From: Odobenus rosmarus divergens
Lineage: Eukaryota; Chordata; Mammalia; Carnivora; Odobenidae
Length of the DNA stretch: 64,000 nucleotides
Reading direction: 5' to 3'
NCBI RefSeq assembly: GCF_000321225.1
Contig: NW_004450286.1
Span: forward strand, 3,672,154-3,736,153
Part shown: positions 23,095 through 34,800 of the stretch, in pieces
Numbering within the stretch: position 1 is the stretch's first letter
Layout: each line of letters begins with the position of its first letter
Notes under the pieces: model-generated
What the model was told of the DNA's origin: nothing
What the model saw: the letters and a program-made list of their open reading frames with translations, nothing else
The model's database searches: none
Position numbers and translations under genes: made by a program

Positions 23095-24321
23095 TAGTTA
23101 AATACTATTAGCAGGTGGTGATACCATATAGTCAGGAAGCTCATGGCTAAACCTTGAATAATAGTTCTTACAAGCTAAGGTTTTCTGATATAATTTCTAT
23201 CACATGCTTTTATTAGCTGATTTTTAGTTTATTCTTATTTTAATTTTTATATTTATCATACATTGCTTTAAATCTTTTTAAAAATTAATATAATAAATTG
23301 ATAAAAAACAAACTGGTAAGAAAATTGATAAAAAATAAAGGCAGTTTCATTAAAAATTTTCTTCAGTGCTCTATGTGAGCACTATGATTAGTAGAATTCA
23401 GTACTTCGGGTTTTGTACCGGCAGGGATAATTTGATTATGGAAATTATTGTGCTGTTTCTGGTAAACATTTCAAGAATTAATTAGACAAAACATCCTGGA
23501 AAGCTTTAGAGACTTGGCAAGCTTTAGAAAGAGTCAGCTGAGAAAAACCTTTGCTCCTTAACGATGTTTAAGATAACTAAAAAGTTCGTATGAAAGAAAC
23601 TAATATTGGCTTCTGATGAATTGTCCCTGGAGCAGCTTCTGTAGACAAAGGCCTATTTTTGATTACCTAGTTGTCACTGGATATGGTTTAAAATTTTAAG
23701 TATTAAAGTAGTTACCAAAGAACGTCTAATGAAGATGTGAATATAATGGATAAGATCATAGCTGGATAGCAATATTGTTCCAATTGATCCCACCAGAAAC
23801 GTTAAAAAAAGGAAAACAAAGCAGTAGGTCAGTGACCTCACATGTCAAGAAGAGCTAGAGATGCCATTTCTGAGCGCATGTTTTCAATTCTAGAAAACAA
23901 CCAATGCTTACAGTTCCTTTTTTGAAAGTGCTTATATGGAAATGGTGAATCTGTAGAATTTCCACACATATGTTTTGCATGTAATTTCCAAAGGCAGAGA
24001 GTGCATGGATAACTGATAATAGATAAAAATGTACTATTTTCTATATGAAAAACAGCAAGGAGGAGGGTGGTGATATGTGATGGGGCGGGGGTATATTTAG
24101 CTAAAGCTTCGTGCTACAACTTCCAGTTAAAGTCTTATACTTTTTAGAGGTACATGAAGTAGCTGTTGACTTTGCTTTATTGGAAAGAATTACAGTGCAT
24201 AGAGGAAGAGAAATCTCAAGGTATTATTTAACTTCTTTTTTTTGTTTTCAGAAGGTTATGAAACAAAGCATCTAGTTCTTGATATGGAGCACAAAATAGA
24301 GTCCTTTGGGTACAGTTAATG
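23095..24321. other. Unassigned AT-rich sequence
   Basis: No element recognised. The first 250 bases are extremely AT-rich. Confidence 0.5.
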
Positions 24322-24335
24322 CATACTTGAAAGTT

Positions 24336-24534
24336 TTTTTTTTTTTTTAAGATTTTATTTATTTATTTGACAGAGAGAGACACAGAGAGGGAACACAAGC
24401 AGGGGGAGTGGAAGGGGGAGAAGCAGGCCTCCCACAGAGCAGGGAGCCTGATGCGGGGCTCGATCCCAGAGCGCTGGGATCATGACCCAAGCCAAAGGCG
24501 GATGCTTAACAACTGAGCCCCCCAGGCGCCCTGT
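24336..24534 (-). mobile_element. CAN-SINE
   Basis: A 16-base T-run with the tail complement lies on the left; the head complement 'gagccccccaggcgcc' is at 24515-24530. Target duplication CATACTTGAAAGTT is perfect at 24322-24335 and 24535-24548. Confidence 0.97.
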
Positions 24535-24559
24535 CATACTTGAAAGTTCTTAAGAAGCA

Positions 24560-24650
24560 GGAGATTGAATTTCTAGACCAGGTTCTGCCACTAAATTGCT
24601 TTGTGACCCTAAGCAAGTCTGAGTTTTAGTCACCTTACACATTGTCTAGC
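24560..24650 (+). repeat. MIR SINE fragment
   Basis: 'accaggttctgccactaaat', 'tgctttgtgaccctaagcaa' and 'gtctgagttttagtcacctt' match the MIR core in order. Confidence 0.7.
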
Positions 24651-26214
24651 TTTGAAATCTGAAAATTATATGAAAGTCTTTCATTTTATTATGCATACAT
24701 TTACCCTTGAAATTTCAGTGTTTTTATAGAGAGGAAATTGAAATATTTGTCTGTATACCTAAAATACTTCCAATTCATATCTGTGAAATATTCTGAAACA
24801 AAGTGGGGAATTAATTTCTTCATGAAATTGTGAGTTCTTGAAAACTGTGATTATTCAGAGGAGAGACCTCATCAGAGCTGGTCTTGTGAGATCAGGTTAA
24901 TGGATTTGGTATTTGGTATCCCACACACTGAGGTTTTAGGATTCTAGTTCTTGGCATGATTCCTCTTGGTGACCTTTGCTAACCCCTTTGAGTGTCTAAA
25001 AAGTTACAAAGGAAAAAAGCAAAGTGAATATGAAAGCAGCTTCTTAAAGATTTATCTTCAAGATTGCCAATGAATAATTGGGTCTTGTTACAGTAGTTGG
25101 TTTCTCACCTACCCAAAGCATACCAATTCTTGCCAGTTTCTGGCCTTCACTTCTACATGAAGTCTTTCTTATGTATTCCAAACTATCTTTATCTTCCTGA
25201 TTGCCCTTGGCACTCAATAGCAAATGTTGAAACATCTGTGGGTATAATATATATAATACTCCTTTAGACAACTTGGGTATAATAAAGTTTCCCTTAGTTA
25301 TAAAAAATATTTGTCATTCAGTATTTCATGAGCATGGCAGGGATCATAGCATCTACTCCCTCCATCCACCCATAATGCACAATATTTTAAGTACTAACTT
25401 AAACTGTTGCGTTAACTTACATGCTGCTCATCACAGAAGCCACCTTTGCAGCCCCGCCTCTTGAAAGATTACAGTTAATCTCTAGGCATATTCTTTTACT
25501 CATTGAATAATCTTTTCTGAAAAGGTTCTACTTGACTTTTTCATTCCTATTTCAGAAGTTACAGTATATTCTCTCTTTTCTGATTTTCTAAGTAGATTGA
25601 AAAATTTCATATTGCTTACATTGTACCTTGGATTTTCTTAGACTTGAGAACTTTTTATCTGGTCCATTTTGAATAAAAATATAATTTTCCAGAAATTGGT
25701 CCCTAAGACCTCTCAGATTCCTATTATTTCATCTTTTAGCACAATACAGAACATTGCCTTGTATGGAAATCACATTAATTTGATAATGGGTAATGGATAT
25801 TGCCTCTGGTATTATAGTGTTCTGTTTGCTCTGCAGATTAATTCATTGCTCTACTTAGGATTTAGGATTTTTACCTCACTATTCTATACATGTTGGCTTT
25901 ATTTTTATCAGGTGGCTTGTATTAAGTTTGGACCTGTTACATATTGACCCTATTAAAGGCAAGTGACCGGGAGCCTTTAAAATCTGAACTTGCTGCTTGC
26001 TTTGCCTTTGGGAAAGGGAACATATTGCTGTTCATCATGTTCATATGATGACTTCTAAATATATTTTCAGTTCTTTTCCCCCACCACTTTTTCTTACCAC
26101 TTTCCCCCCACATGCTATATTCTTATTTGTATTTATTTATTACTAACATATTTGCATGATGCCTTTTAATTTTTAACACTTTCATGAGGATCATAGCATG
26201 TAATTATCAGTAGC
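24651..26214. other. Unassigned sequence
   Basis: Holds a 92-codon open frame at 25669-25947 rich in Ile, Phe and Tyr, as AT-rich DNA gives by chance. I see no domain, splice signal or repeat to support a gene. Confidence 0.45.
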
Positions 26215-26370
26215 TGCCCTGTGAATTAGGCAGGCATGCTATATCATCTCCATTTTTCAGAGGATGAAACTGAGGCTTAAGAGTTTTGGGTGATTTGCCT
26301 AAGCTTGGAACTGGAATTAAAACACAGGTATTCTGACCCTAGTTTATGTTCTTTTCACTATTCAGTGTGG
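26215..26370 (-). repeat. MIR SINE
   Basis: The plus strand 'catctccatttttcagagga', 'tgaaactgaggcttaagagt' and 'gatttgcctaagcttggaac' is the MIR complement. Confidence 0.8.
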
Positions 26371-28111
26371 CCTTTGAATGTTTGTTAAAAAATAGCAGAA
26401 CAGAATTTTGCTAATAGTGAATTTATAATATAGTATTATACTATAATTTTAAATATATTTGAAAAACATTTTGTATATGTATGTAGTGAGTGTTTCTCAC
26501 AAAAGGTTAAATTTTATATTTAGAAACCCGAGACATATATTTTTAGGTCCCTTTTAAATGGTTGATGCAACTTAGGTGCATAAATATAGCAAAGAAACTC
26601 TGCATGTCGTTGTGGGCAAATCACCATAGAATACATAAGATGAATGGCGACTGAAATGCTTCAGGTGACCATTATCTGACATGTATCTCATCTCATAATT
26701 GCTCAGTTACCTATTCATAGTCCATATGCCCCAAATAAATTGCTCCATTATTTTATTATGGTAGTAACTAGATAAATTTTTAAGAGTGTAAAACGATCTA
26801 TAAAATAAGACTTTTTTTTTTTTTTGTAGAAAGAGAATAGTTTGAACCAAAAATTTGAACCTCCGATTTCAGCAACTTTCAAAAGTTGAATATAATTTAT
26901 CCAAAAAATTCCAGAATCCATAATTTAATTAGTTGTTGAATGTCACTCTAAGGAAAAAAAATTGCGAAGTATTAATGAGAAATTTGAGTTTATAATATGA
27001 AATTACTTTAACTATGGTGTTTTCCTCTAGATATGCTAAACTGAAAGACTGGGGAGGCTTCAACTAGTCCCAACTTTTACGTACTCTGACAAATTTCCCT
27101 CTTGCTGGCTTCTCATTATCTCCTTCTTAACAGATACCTTTTTTCCTCTCCTTACTTGCTGCTATACATACATTTTACTTTTCTAGTTCATAAGTTTTTC
27201 TTTTTAGCAGCAATCTCAGAGGTTGAATCTTTTTAGATCCATTTGAAAATCTGAATATGTTACATCTACTGGGGCTTACATAATGTTCAGCAGGGTCTGT
27301 ATTGTTTATGTACCAAACAGAAATCCAAATTAAAGTATGTTTGACTGGTTAGGATATGTGCTTCTCTAGAGGAAGAAGGCTTCTTCTTCTTTTTTTTTTA
27401 ATCTGCGCAATGGATTGCAAACATGCCTCTTTCACTTTAAATGAAAGTCAAAGTGTCTTCTATTTATACCAGCAAGTGGCACGGCTTTGTACAGATTCAA
27501 GAAGCATCATACCTATGGACTCTAACATATATCTCTGATCTTTGACATATATTGAATTTCCCTTATCAAGGCTGTAATATCTCTGAAGGACCCCAGCAAG
27601 TTAGTGAGGAATGGTTTTTCCTGCCAACAACTGAGATTGTTTTCTGTAATTAAACTGCTTTCCCAAGTGTTCCCTGAAGAGGGTTTCTGAGATTTTTCAC
27701 TGTTAGTCTCTGATTCATAGCTCTTTAGTTTGTTTCTCACTCTATAGTGAAAGAGGGGTACTTGGTTTACCAGTTTCTTTTGTTTACTCCCTTAGTATTT
27801 AACCACAGCATAATTTAAAGCAGAATGTGTGACCAGTGGGTCAGTTAAAGGAGTACTACTTTTTAAATGATTTACAGAGTTTCTTAAAGGTAGATCTGCC
27901 CACTGAGATTTAGGTTTTGCTTTCCTGATAAAAGGCACAGATGTGGCTGTCCCTACTGCTTTCTCTCCTATCCCCGCGTTCTTCCTTGAATGTGGTAGTG
28001 ATGCCTGTAGCTGTGGCAGTCATCTTGTAATCTGGAGGCTATAAGCCCTTAATGCTGTTCAACTGTGGGCAGTCATCCTTATAGATTTGATTTAAAAAAA
28101 ATGAACTACCC
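26371..28111. other. Unassigned sequence
   Basis: T-run at 26811-26826. Open frames at 27356-27538 and 27522-27740 (60 and 72 codons) have no recognisable domain. Confidence 0.45.
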
Positions 28112-28166
28112 AAAAACTAGTGATGTAATATATGGTGAGTAACATAACAATAAAAAATTAAAAAAA
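28112..28166 (+). mobile_element. Tiny LINE-1 3' end scrap
   Basis: 'aaaactagtgatgtaatata', 'tggtgagtaacataacaata' and an A-rich tail are the last 50-odd bases of the carnivore L1 3' UTR. The same motif appears as its complement at 36970-36995 and 53998-54030. It is the only L1 in the window reading on the plus strand. No target duplication was found. Confidence 0.75.
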
Positions 28167-28270
28167 CCCTACCATTTGTTTCAGATTTTGTTAGCTAAAA
28201 GCATTCCTAATTAACATCTGAGAGTCATTGACCACTCTCAGTGAGATAGAGGAGTATTCTTTTCATGAGG

Positions 28271-28400
28271 ACAGGGTTTCTCATCCTCAGCATTATTGAC
28301 ATTTAGTATTGGGTAAGTTTTTATTGTGGATGCTCTCCTCTGCATTGTAGGGTATTAGCAGCATCCCTTGCTTCCTCTATTCCTTAGATGACAACAGTAA
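28271..28400 (+). mobile_element. hAT-type MER element fragment
   Basis: 'gtttctcatcctcagcatta', 'ttgacatttagtattggg', 'tgcattgtagggtattagca' and 'gcatcccttgcttcctctat' match a common non-autonomous mammalian DNA transposon of the MER group. I do not assign the subfamily. Confidence 0.65.
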
Positions 28401-28402
28401 AC

Positions 28403-30735
28403 TTACATACCTTTCGTAGCTCAACTGATGAATAATCAAGTTTTGTTTGCTTGGAAAAGTCTTTATTTCTCCTTCATTTCTGAAAGGCAAAAGTATTTTG
28501 CTGGGTAAGCTATACTTGGTTGGCAGTTTTCTTTCAGCACTTTGAATGCATCGTTCTACTCTTTTCTGGCCTGCAAAGTTTTTGCTGAGAAATCTGTTCA
28601 TAGCCTCATAGAGGTTCCCTTATATGTGAAGAATTATTTTTCTCTTGCTGCTTTTAAAATTCTTTGTCTTTAATTTAGATGGTTTTGTTATACTGTATCT
28701 TGGAAAGGATTGTTTTGGGTTAAAATTTTGGGTGTGGGTTTACCTATTAGCTTTATGAACTTAGAAATCCAAATCACTTCCCAGATTTAGGAGTTTCTTA
28801 ACCATTATTTCTTTAAACAAGCTTTCTGTTCCTTTATGTGTAAATGATATTATAATTCATGAAGGCTTTTATAACTTTTTTTCATTCTTTTTTAAAGTTT
28901 TTGCTTCTCTGGATGATTTTAAATTAACTATATTCTCATTCACTAATTCTTCTACATGGTCAAATCTGCTATTAAAGCTCCCTACTAAATTCTTTAGTCA
29001 TTGTATTCTTCAAACTCTAGGATTTCTCTCGCACCTGTGTTTAATGTTTTCTGTTTCTTTGTTAAACATCTCATTTTGTTCCTGCATTGTTTTCCTAATT
29101 TCATTTAGTTTTCTGTGTTTTCTTGTAGTTTACTGAATTTCTTTAAAAGGATTATTCTGAATTCTTTGTCACACAGTTAATAGTTTTTCATTTTTTTAGG
29201 GTCAGTCATTGGAGTTTTATTGGTTTCTTTGGTGGTGTCATGTTTCTTTGATTTTTCATGATTCTTGTGCCCTTGCATTGTTGCCTGCACCTTTGAAGAA
29301 GCAGGCACCACTTCCATTCTTTATAGACTGGATTGGGATGTAAAGCCTTCACCAGTCAACCCATCCAGACATTCTGGGTGGGTTCTTTGGTGTTGTCCAT
29401 GGGTGGGCCTGCTACTGGAGTTCTTGGGTAGACAGGTCTGTTATCTGGATCAGCAGGGGGCAGGACTTGTGCTTGGGTACATGGGGATCAGCCTGTTGCC
29501 TGGGTCTGCTGGGGCAGGCCTTGAGCCTGGGTTCACTAGGGTGGGCGTGATATTTGAGCCTGCAGTAATGGGCTTGGGACTTGGATCTGCATAGATGGAC
29601 CTGGGTCTTGCATCTATAGGGGCTAATCAGGCACTGGGGAACACTGGGGTGGGCCTAGCATCTGGTTCCATGTAGGCCAGTTCATTACTGGGATTAGAGC
29701 CTGGCTTCTCAGGAGTCAACCTAGAGATTGGAGCCACAGGGGCTGTCTAATGCTAGGGCAAACCTGGAGCCATGGGAGTCAGCCTGGAGCCATAGTAGTC
29801 ATCCTATAACCTGGGACTATGGAGTCAGCCTGGCAGTTGTGTCCATGGGCTGGTCTGGTGCTGGCATGGCCTGGGAGCCTAGGTCCGTGGGTGCTGATCT
29901 CAAGGCTGGGGTTGTGGGGTCATTGAGGTGGCCCAGATTATGGGTCCATGGAACCAGTCGAGATTCTAGGTCCATGAATGCTGGCCTGATGCTGAGATGG
30001 GCTGGGTGCCTAAAGCTGTGGAAGCCATAGTGGTGTTGTGGTGGATCAAAAGCTTGGGTCTGCAGTAGTTGGCCTGGTGCTGGGCTCACCTGGAAGCCTG
30101 GGTTGCTGGGTGTCTCCCTGGAGCCTGGGTTTGAATAGGGTATTTGGAAGCCTGGAGTCACAGGAACTACCTGGGGCTGTGGGAGTTGGCCAGCACAGGA
30201 ATATGCTGGAAGCCTGGGCTTGCAGGAGCCCCTTTGGGAGCCTGATGCCATGGGACCTGCCAGGGCTGCATGAGGCAGCCAGTGCTACAGTCAGCTGGGA
30301 GTTTGGTGACATGAGAGCTGGCTGGTGCCATGGTTGACTGGGAATCTGGTTTGCAGGAGCCCACTAGAAGACTTGTGCCTTGGTTCATTGGAGTGCACTG
30401 AGAGCCTGGTGCCATAGGACCTATCTAGTGCTGGGGTGCACTGGGAGGCTGGGTTTGTTTTCTTGGAGCGTTTCTCTTTCCACACTTGGCTCCCTGGGCT
30501 TGAGGGAAGGGTGATGGGCCTAGTGTGAATCTATCTTTCCTATATCCTCGTCAAGTGTTTCCTATTTTTGTGCTTCACTCAGGTGCTATAATCCCTCACT
30601 TGGAATCCTTGGCTCTTGTGATGATATTTTCATTCATAAATAGTTTTTCACATTGATGTTTTTGGGTTCAAACTGATGTTTTAGAAATTTCTGTGTGGCC
30701 ATTTTGCTGACATCACTCCTTGCTCCAGCTAGGTT
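28403..30735 (-). mobile_element. Ancient L1M, 5' half (ORF1-region relic and repeat-rich 5' UTR)
   Basis: On plus, 28440-29230 is the complement of the old L1M 5' coding region: 'gtctttatttctccttcatt', 'cttggttggcagttttcttt', 'ctttcagcactttgaatgca', 'ttctggcctgcaaag' and 'tctcattttgttcctgcatt'. This passes at about 29230 ('ggtggtgtcatgtttctttg', 'cttgtgcccttgcattgttg') into a GC-rich 5' UTR. The likely 5' terminus is near 30735 ('gctgacatcactccttgctc'). No intact frame remains. The L1M groups predate or accompany the placental radiation. Confidence 0.85.
29380..30470 (-). repeat. Tandem repeat field in the L1M 5' UTR
   Basis: About 1.1 kb of imperfect tandem units of several tens of bases. 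Each carries variants of 'gagcctggg(t/c)', 'ggtgctggg' and 'gccatgggag' on plus. GC content is far above the flanks, and stops are rare in several frames, which is why overlapping open frames of 60-144 codons appear on both strands (29265-29594, 29728-30030, 29817-30251 and others). They have no start context, differ unit to unit and are not genes. Internal repeats of this kind are known in 5' UTRs of old L1 groups, where they carried the promoter. Confidence 0.8.
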
Positions 30736-31267
30736 TTAATTAGAGCAAAAAGACAGTGATAGTATTCAAGAAGAGATAGAACATATGAGGATTTTATCAT
30801 CTCCAGAGGACATGGTGTAATAATGAGTTCTGAACCTGTATTGGGAATAAGAATATAGAATAAGATTAAGGGATACACAGATCAGAGAGATCTAGTGATG
30901 AAGGGCAGTCCAGAAACTTTGGGTTTCCTGTGGTGATGAAGAGCTTGATGGAAATATTCTTGATGGTCCTCAAAGTTGTAAAGCTATGAATGTTGTGGGG
31001 AAGGAGCATACAGAGCTTTGGAGTAGTCTGACTTCTGCCAATGATGATGTGGAGATTAGGAGAGGGCAGAGTGGCTTGGAGAATAAGGAGGTCTGGGCTT
31101 CCTCTGCAGTATGAATTAGATATACATACTACTGGACTAATAGAGAATGTACACAGTACAACATAAGTAACGAAGAATGGGGTAAAGATGAAATAAGCAA
31201 CATTTTAAAAAGGTTTGCTAATCACAATAGCTTTGTACTGTCATTATCATGTAGTTTTAGAGTAGTG
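30736..31267. other. Unassigned sequence
   Basis: Purine-rich on plus, no element recognised. Confidence 0.45.
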
Positions 31268-31690
31268 TTGTTGGGGTCTGGAGCCAATGGCCAAGAAAGA
31301 ATTCTTGAGATGTCTTTGGTGCAAAAAGGAAAGGTGATTTTATTGAAGCATGGGGACAGGACCCGTGGGCAGAAAAAGCTGCTGCACCAGGGTTGTGAGG
31401 GTGACTGATTATATACTTGGGAGTTGGGGGAGGTAAGGAAAAAGGGAAGTTTCCAAAAGGACTTTCATATGCTAAAGAAGACTCTCAGGCTACTGGAGGC
31501 CTTGCTGTCAGTCAAGCTAAGGTTGTTTTCCCCTCTGGTAAGTCATTAACATTAAGACTGGAAGTTTCCTGGAGGACCTTTATACTCTGCCTATCTCAAG
31601 TATTTGTCAATGGGCTGCAGGTTATGAGGAAATTAAATTTTATTTACATTCCCTTCTGCCTTTGTTTCACACATCACTGTGGAGGGGAGG
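31268..31690 (-). mobile_element. Endogenous retrovirus LTR (minus)
   Basis: Reading minus, there is a TATA-like box (complement at 31409-31415), 'ccctggtgcagcagctttttc', a polyadenylation signal AATAAA (complement at 31339-31344) and 'gcaccaaagacatctcaaga'. It ends 'ccagaccccaaca', giving the TG...CA boundary on plus at 31266-31270. The same order recurs, reversed, at 33530-34315. It looks like a class I (gamma-type) carnivore ERV LTR. I see no viral gene. Confidence 0.85.
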
Positions 31691-32742
31691 GTGATGTTAG
31701 GGCTCCAGAAAACTGAGTCTGTGGTTTCTGAAAGTTAGGCTATTGATAAGAATGATTTTTTTTTTTCTTGTAAATCCCTAAGACATTTGTAAACTGATAG
31801 AGACTCATGTCCTGCAGGACTGTGATCTCTGTTAACTATTTTTTTTTTCCTTCCCTTAGTTTTAGGGCAGCCAGGAGTGCCTGAGGAATGTCACACAGAT
31901 CCCACCTGGGAGTGGGGGGCGGGGAGGGAGGGCTGTAGGGTGCCACCTTGTGCTTTGCTCTCAGCTTGCCTTCAGCTCCCTCATCAATTATATAAGATCC
32001 CAAGGTACTCTGTGAACTCAAGGTGATATTTATCAATAAAGATGGTGGATGAAAATCCATGTTTTAGTAATATTAAAAAAAATTTTTTTACCTGACTTAT
32101 CAGGTCTGATTAAATTCATGGGTGGTAAAGAACTCACCATTAGGAGCAGAGGTGACAGCTCCATCATTTCTTGGTTCCTATATTATTAGTATAGTGTTTC
32201 TTTGCAAGAATATTTTTTCATTTTTCTCTTTCATAAGGATTAGTTTAGAGAAAACTAGGTAATGTAATAAGTAAATTCACTTCCTGTGGCTACATATACT
32301 ATAATACTTTGCAATGTCCTGAAAGCCAGGAGATGAGTGAGGGCCTCACCTTCAACTCCTCTCACTTCTGCATATCTCACGTAATTTGTCTGTATTGGGA
32401 AGAAATACCATTTTCAGCTAAAGGCAAAAGATGTTGGGGTTGGAGTCAGTTTTGGGAAGTTGCCAGGAGAAGTATAGTCAACAAGGGTAAGGTTGTTATA
32501 CAGATTTAAGTCATTGTCTTCTCCATTGATAAGGGCTTCTAGAGATTCAGAGTTATCCCCCTCTTCCTGGTACAGAGGGAGACACCCTTACAAATGGAGA
32601 TTTCCCTTATACCTGTAAATGCCTCTTACAAAAGGGTAACTATTTCGTTTCCTGTGCTTGCAGTTTCTTAAAAATAATCAGCCTAAAATATTCCTTATGC
32701 CATAGAGGCATATTTTGGGGTGGCAAGTTCTGCTCCCCTACA
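31691..32742 (-). mobile_element. Probable second LTR or ERV-derived segment
   Basis: The right edge on plus, 'ttctgctcccctaca', gives a minus-strand start TGTAGGGGAGCAGAAC, a plausible LTR terminus. Minus-strand sequence next reads 'gccaccccaaaatatgcctc', which I associate with a mammalian LTR family that I cannot name with certainty. An AATAAA complement occurs at about 32033. The left limit is unclear; it may be continuous with the LTR at 31268. Open frames here (31836-32060, 32309-32509) show no viral domains. Confidence 0.4.
31907..31943 (+). other. Potential G-quadruplex tract
   Basis: Five G-runs of three or more, with loops of 1-3 bases, lie between 31907 and 31930, followed by one more run at 31938. 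This meets the usual sequence rule for an intramolecular quadruplex on the plus strand. Confidence 0.7.
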
Positions 32743-33529
32743 GTTGAATAAATCTACTGTTTATTGCTGAAGGGGACCTTTGGCTTCCTACCACCTTGAA
32801 AAGCTTTAAATCTACAGCAATGAGATTTTTTTTTTTTTAGTATCTCCTTTTCTTTGTAGTTTTCTTTATTCTCCTCTTTAAAAAATAAAAAATGTAAATG
32901 AATAATTCAAGACCCAAATATACAAATTCGTAATTCAACTTAGATTATTTGCAACATTTATCCTTGCAAGTTTGAAGGTACTTATCACTTTAGTTGCTGG
33001 GTGCTCAGAAAAAGGATGTTAAAAAATTATAAACTCAGCAATAAATTTTCCCTAATCTAAGTTCTACAGGAACCATGTAGGGTTATTATGGAGAATGTAA
33101 AATGGCATTCGGGCAGTTCATTCATCTCCCAAACCCATTAGCCCATCCAGTTGGGTAGGTCCATGTCCTTTTTCTTCTTTGGTTTATACTGTGCATTCAT
33201 TAACTCTTAAGGAGGTATACGGTACTCAGAAAGTACAACTTTTGTAATGCTCCTAATAGTGGTGAAATTTGCTTTAGAAAGGCTAGTCTCTCCCATTCAT
33301 TATTATTGTAACAAGATTAGAGGATAGTCAGGATTGGGGCCAAGAATGGGGATAGGGTGGGCTACTGGTCAAAAAATTTAACCAGACCTGCCAATGAGAT
33401 GGTTAATTTATACTTCAAAGCTAGGTTCACGTTTCTTCATTCAAGTCTCATTATAGTAGCTTCCTTGGTGGATAGCTGTCCCCTATTTTCCAATAAGAAT
33501 GCCTTCCCCTGCACTCTAGTCTTTGATGA
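32743..33529. other. Unassigned sequence between two LTRs
   Basis: No gag, pol or env homology is visible. An 85-codon frame at 33357-33614 runs into the LTR at 33530 and shows no domain. Confidence 0.45.
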
Positions 33530-34315
33530 TGTGGGAGACAAAGGCAGAAGAAAAATTATTAAATTATCTTACTACCTAGAGACCACTGACAAGTCCTTGG
33601 AACAGGCAGAGTGACATTCCTCTAAGGACTCAACTGCCTCAATGTTAATATTTTGCTAAGGGCAAAAGGCAAGCCTAGCCTGAGCCCTGCCCCTCCCCTC
33701 CCCCACAGGATCCTGTAAGTCTACTTTAACGTATAAAAATTCCTTTGGAAACTTCCTTTATCTCTAAACCCCCCCAGGATATGTGTTGGTAATCATCCCC
33801 CAGGCATATGGCCCACCGATATAAATCTGAAGGGTCTCATGACTAAGGTTTTTTTTTTAAGATTTTATTTATTTATTTGAGAGAGAGAGAATGAGAGATA
33901 GAGAGCACGAGAGGGAAGAGGGTCAGAGGGAGAAGCAGACTCCCCGCTGAGCAGGGAGCCCGATGTGGGACTCGATCCCGGGACTCCAGGATCATGACCT
34001 GAGCCGAAGGCAGTCGCTTAACCAACTGAGCCACCCAGGCGCCCTCATGACTAAGGTTTTATTAGATGGAAATAAATGACCTTTTCCCAACAATAGCAAG
34101 CCCCCTCAAGGTCCTGGGAACCTTGCTTCCAAAATTCCTTAGAGACTTACGCTATCCCTAACCCCCTTCCAAATTGAAAGTATATAATGGGCCACTCATG
34201 ACCCTGGTGCAGCTCTTTCTGCCCACAGGTCCTGTCCCAGTGCTTTAATAAAACCACCTTTTTGCACCAAAGACGTCTCAAGAAATCTTTCTTGGCCATT
34301 GGCTTCGAACCCTAA
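33530..34315 (+). mobile_element. Endogenous retrovirus LTR (plus), carrying a SINE
   Basis: Shares with the LTR at 31268 the start 'acaaaggcagaag', an internal 'aggcagagt', then 'ccctggtgcagc' and 'ttctgcccac'. The ends also match: 'tttttgcaccaaagac', 'tcttggccattggct' and a terminus near 'ccctaata'. TATA-like box at 34181-34187 and AATAAA at 34247-34252. It has about 170 extra bases (33660-33840) absent from the other copy, so the two belong to different variants. A SINE interrupts it at 33853-34043. Confidence 0.85.
33853..34043 (-). mobile_element. CAN-SINE nested in LTR
   Basis: Full complement with head 'gagccacccaggcgccc' at 34028-34044. Perfect 17-base target duplication CTCATGACTAAGGTTTT at 33836-33852 and 34044-34060, so the insertion is young and postdates the LTR. 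Confidence 0.97.
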
Positions 34316-34382
34316 TAATGTCTTTCCTACATTTGACAATGGCACTCTTGGTAAATTCCTGTAGAAATAATTTATTGTAATC

Positions 34383-34480
34383 ATTTATTCATTCTCACAT
34401 TCATTTATTCATTTAGCAAATATTTCTTGAGTTCCATGTACTGTACTTGATGCTGGAGATATTTAAAAAAATGGTGACAC
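34383..34480 (-). mobile_element. LINE-2 3' end
   Basis: 'ttcatttattcatttagcaa', 'atatttcttgagttccatgt' and 'gatgctggagatattta' on plus form the L2 3' complement. Confidence 0.75.
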
Positions 34481-34800
34481 TGACTTTAATCAGTATAAAG
34501 TTTATCCCATTATCGAAGTCATTTTATATTTGGCATGTATTAACGTTAGTCATTTAATCTATATGTTCTATTTTTTCAACTCCTTAGGACAGCTCTCAGT
34601 TATGGATGATAAAGATAATTTGCTTGTCAAGTGATGTATTATAGGTAAATACCAAATTTAGCTATTGACTTACTAGCACTCATTCAGAATATGCAAATTG
34701 CACAATAGGATGAGTTCAATGCTACTTTTTAAATACAATAATAAATTGCTAAGTGTTGCACTGAATAAAACTTTAGGGAGTTCTCTCAAATACTGTAATC

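Noticed and set aside
25669..25947. 92-codon hydrophobic frame as a membrane protein
   Set aside because: The Ile/Phe/Tyr content is what AT-rich DNA encodes by chance, and no start context or exon structure supports it.
29265..30485. Cluster of overlapping open frames up to 144 codons on both strands
   Set aside because: They lie in the tandem-repeat 5' UTR of an L1M. Openness on both strands comes from GC-rich repeat units, and no conserved protein motif is visible.
31268..34315. Complete provirus bounded by two LTRs
   Set aside because: The LTRs point in opposite directions, differ structurally and enclose no recognisable viral genes.
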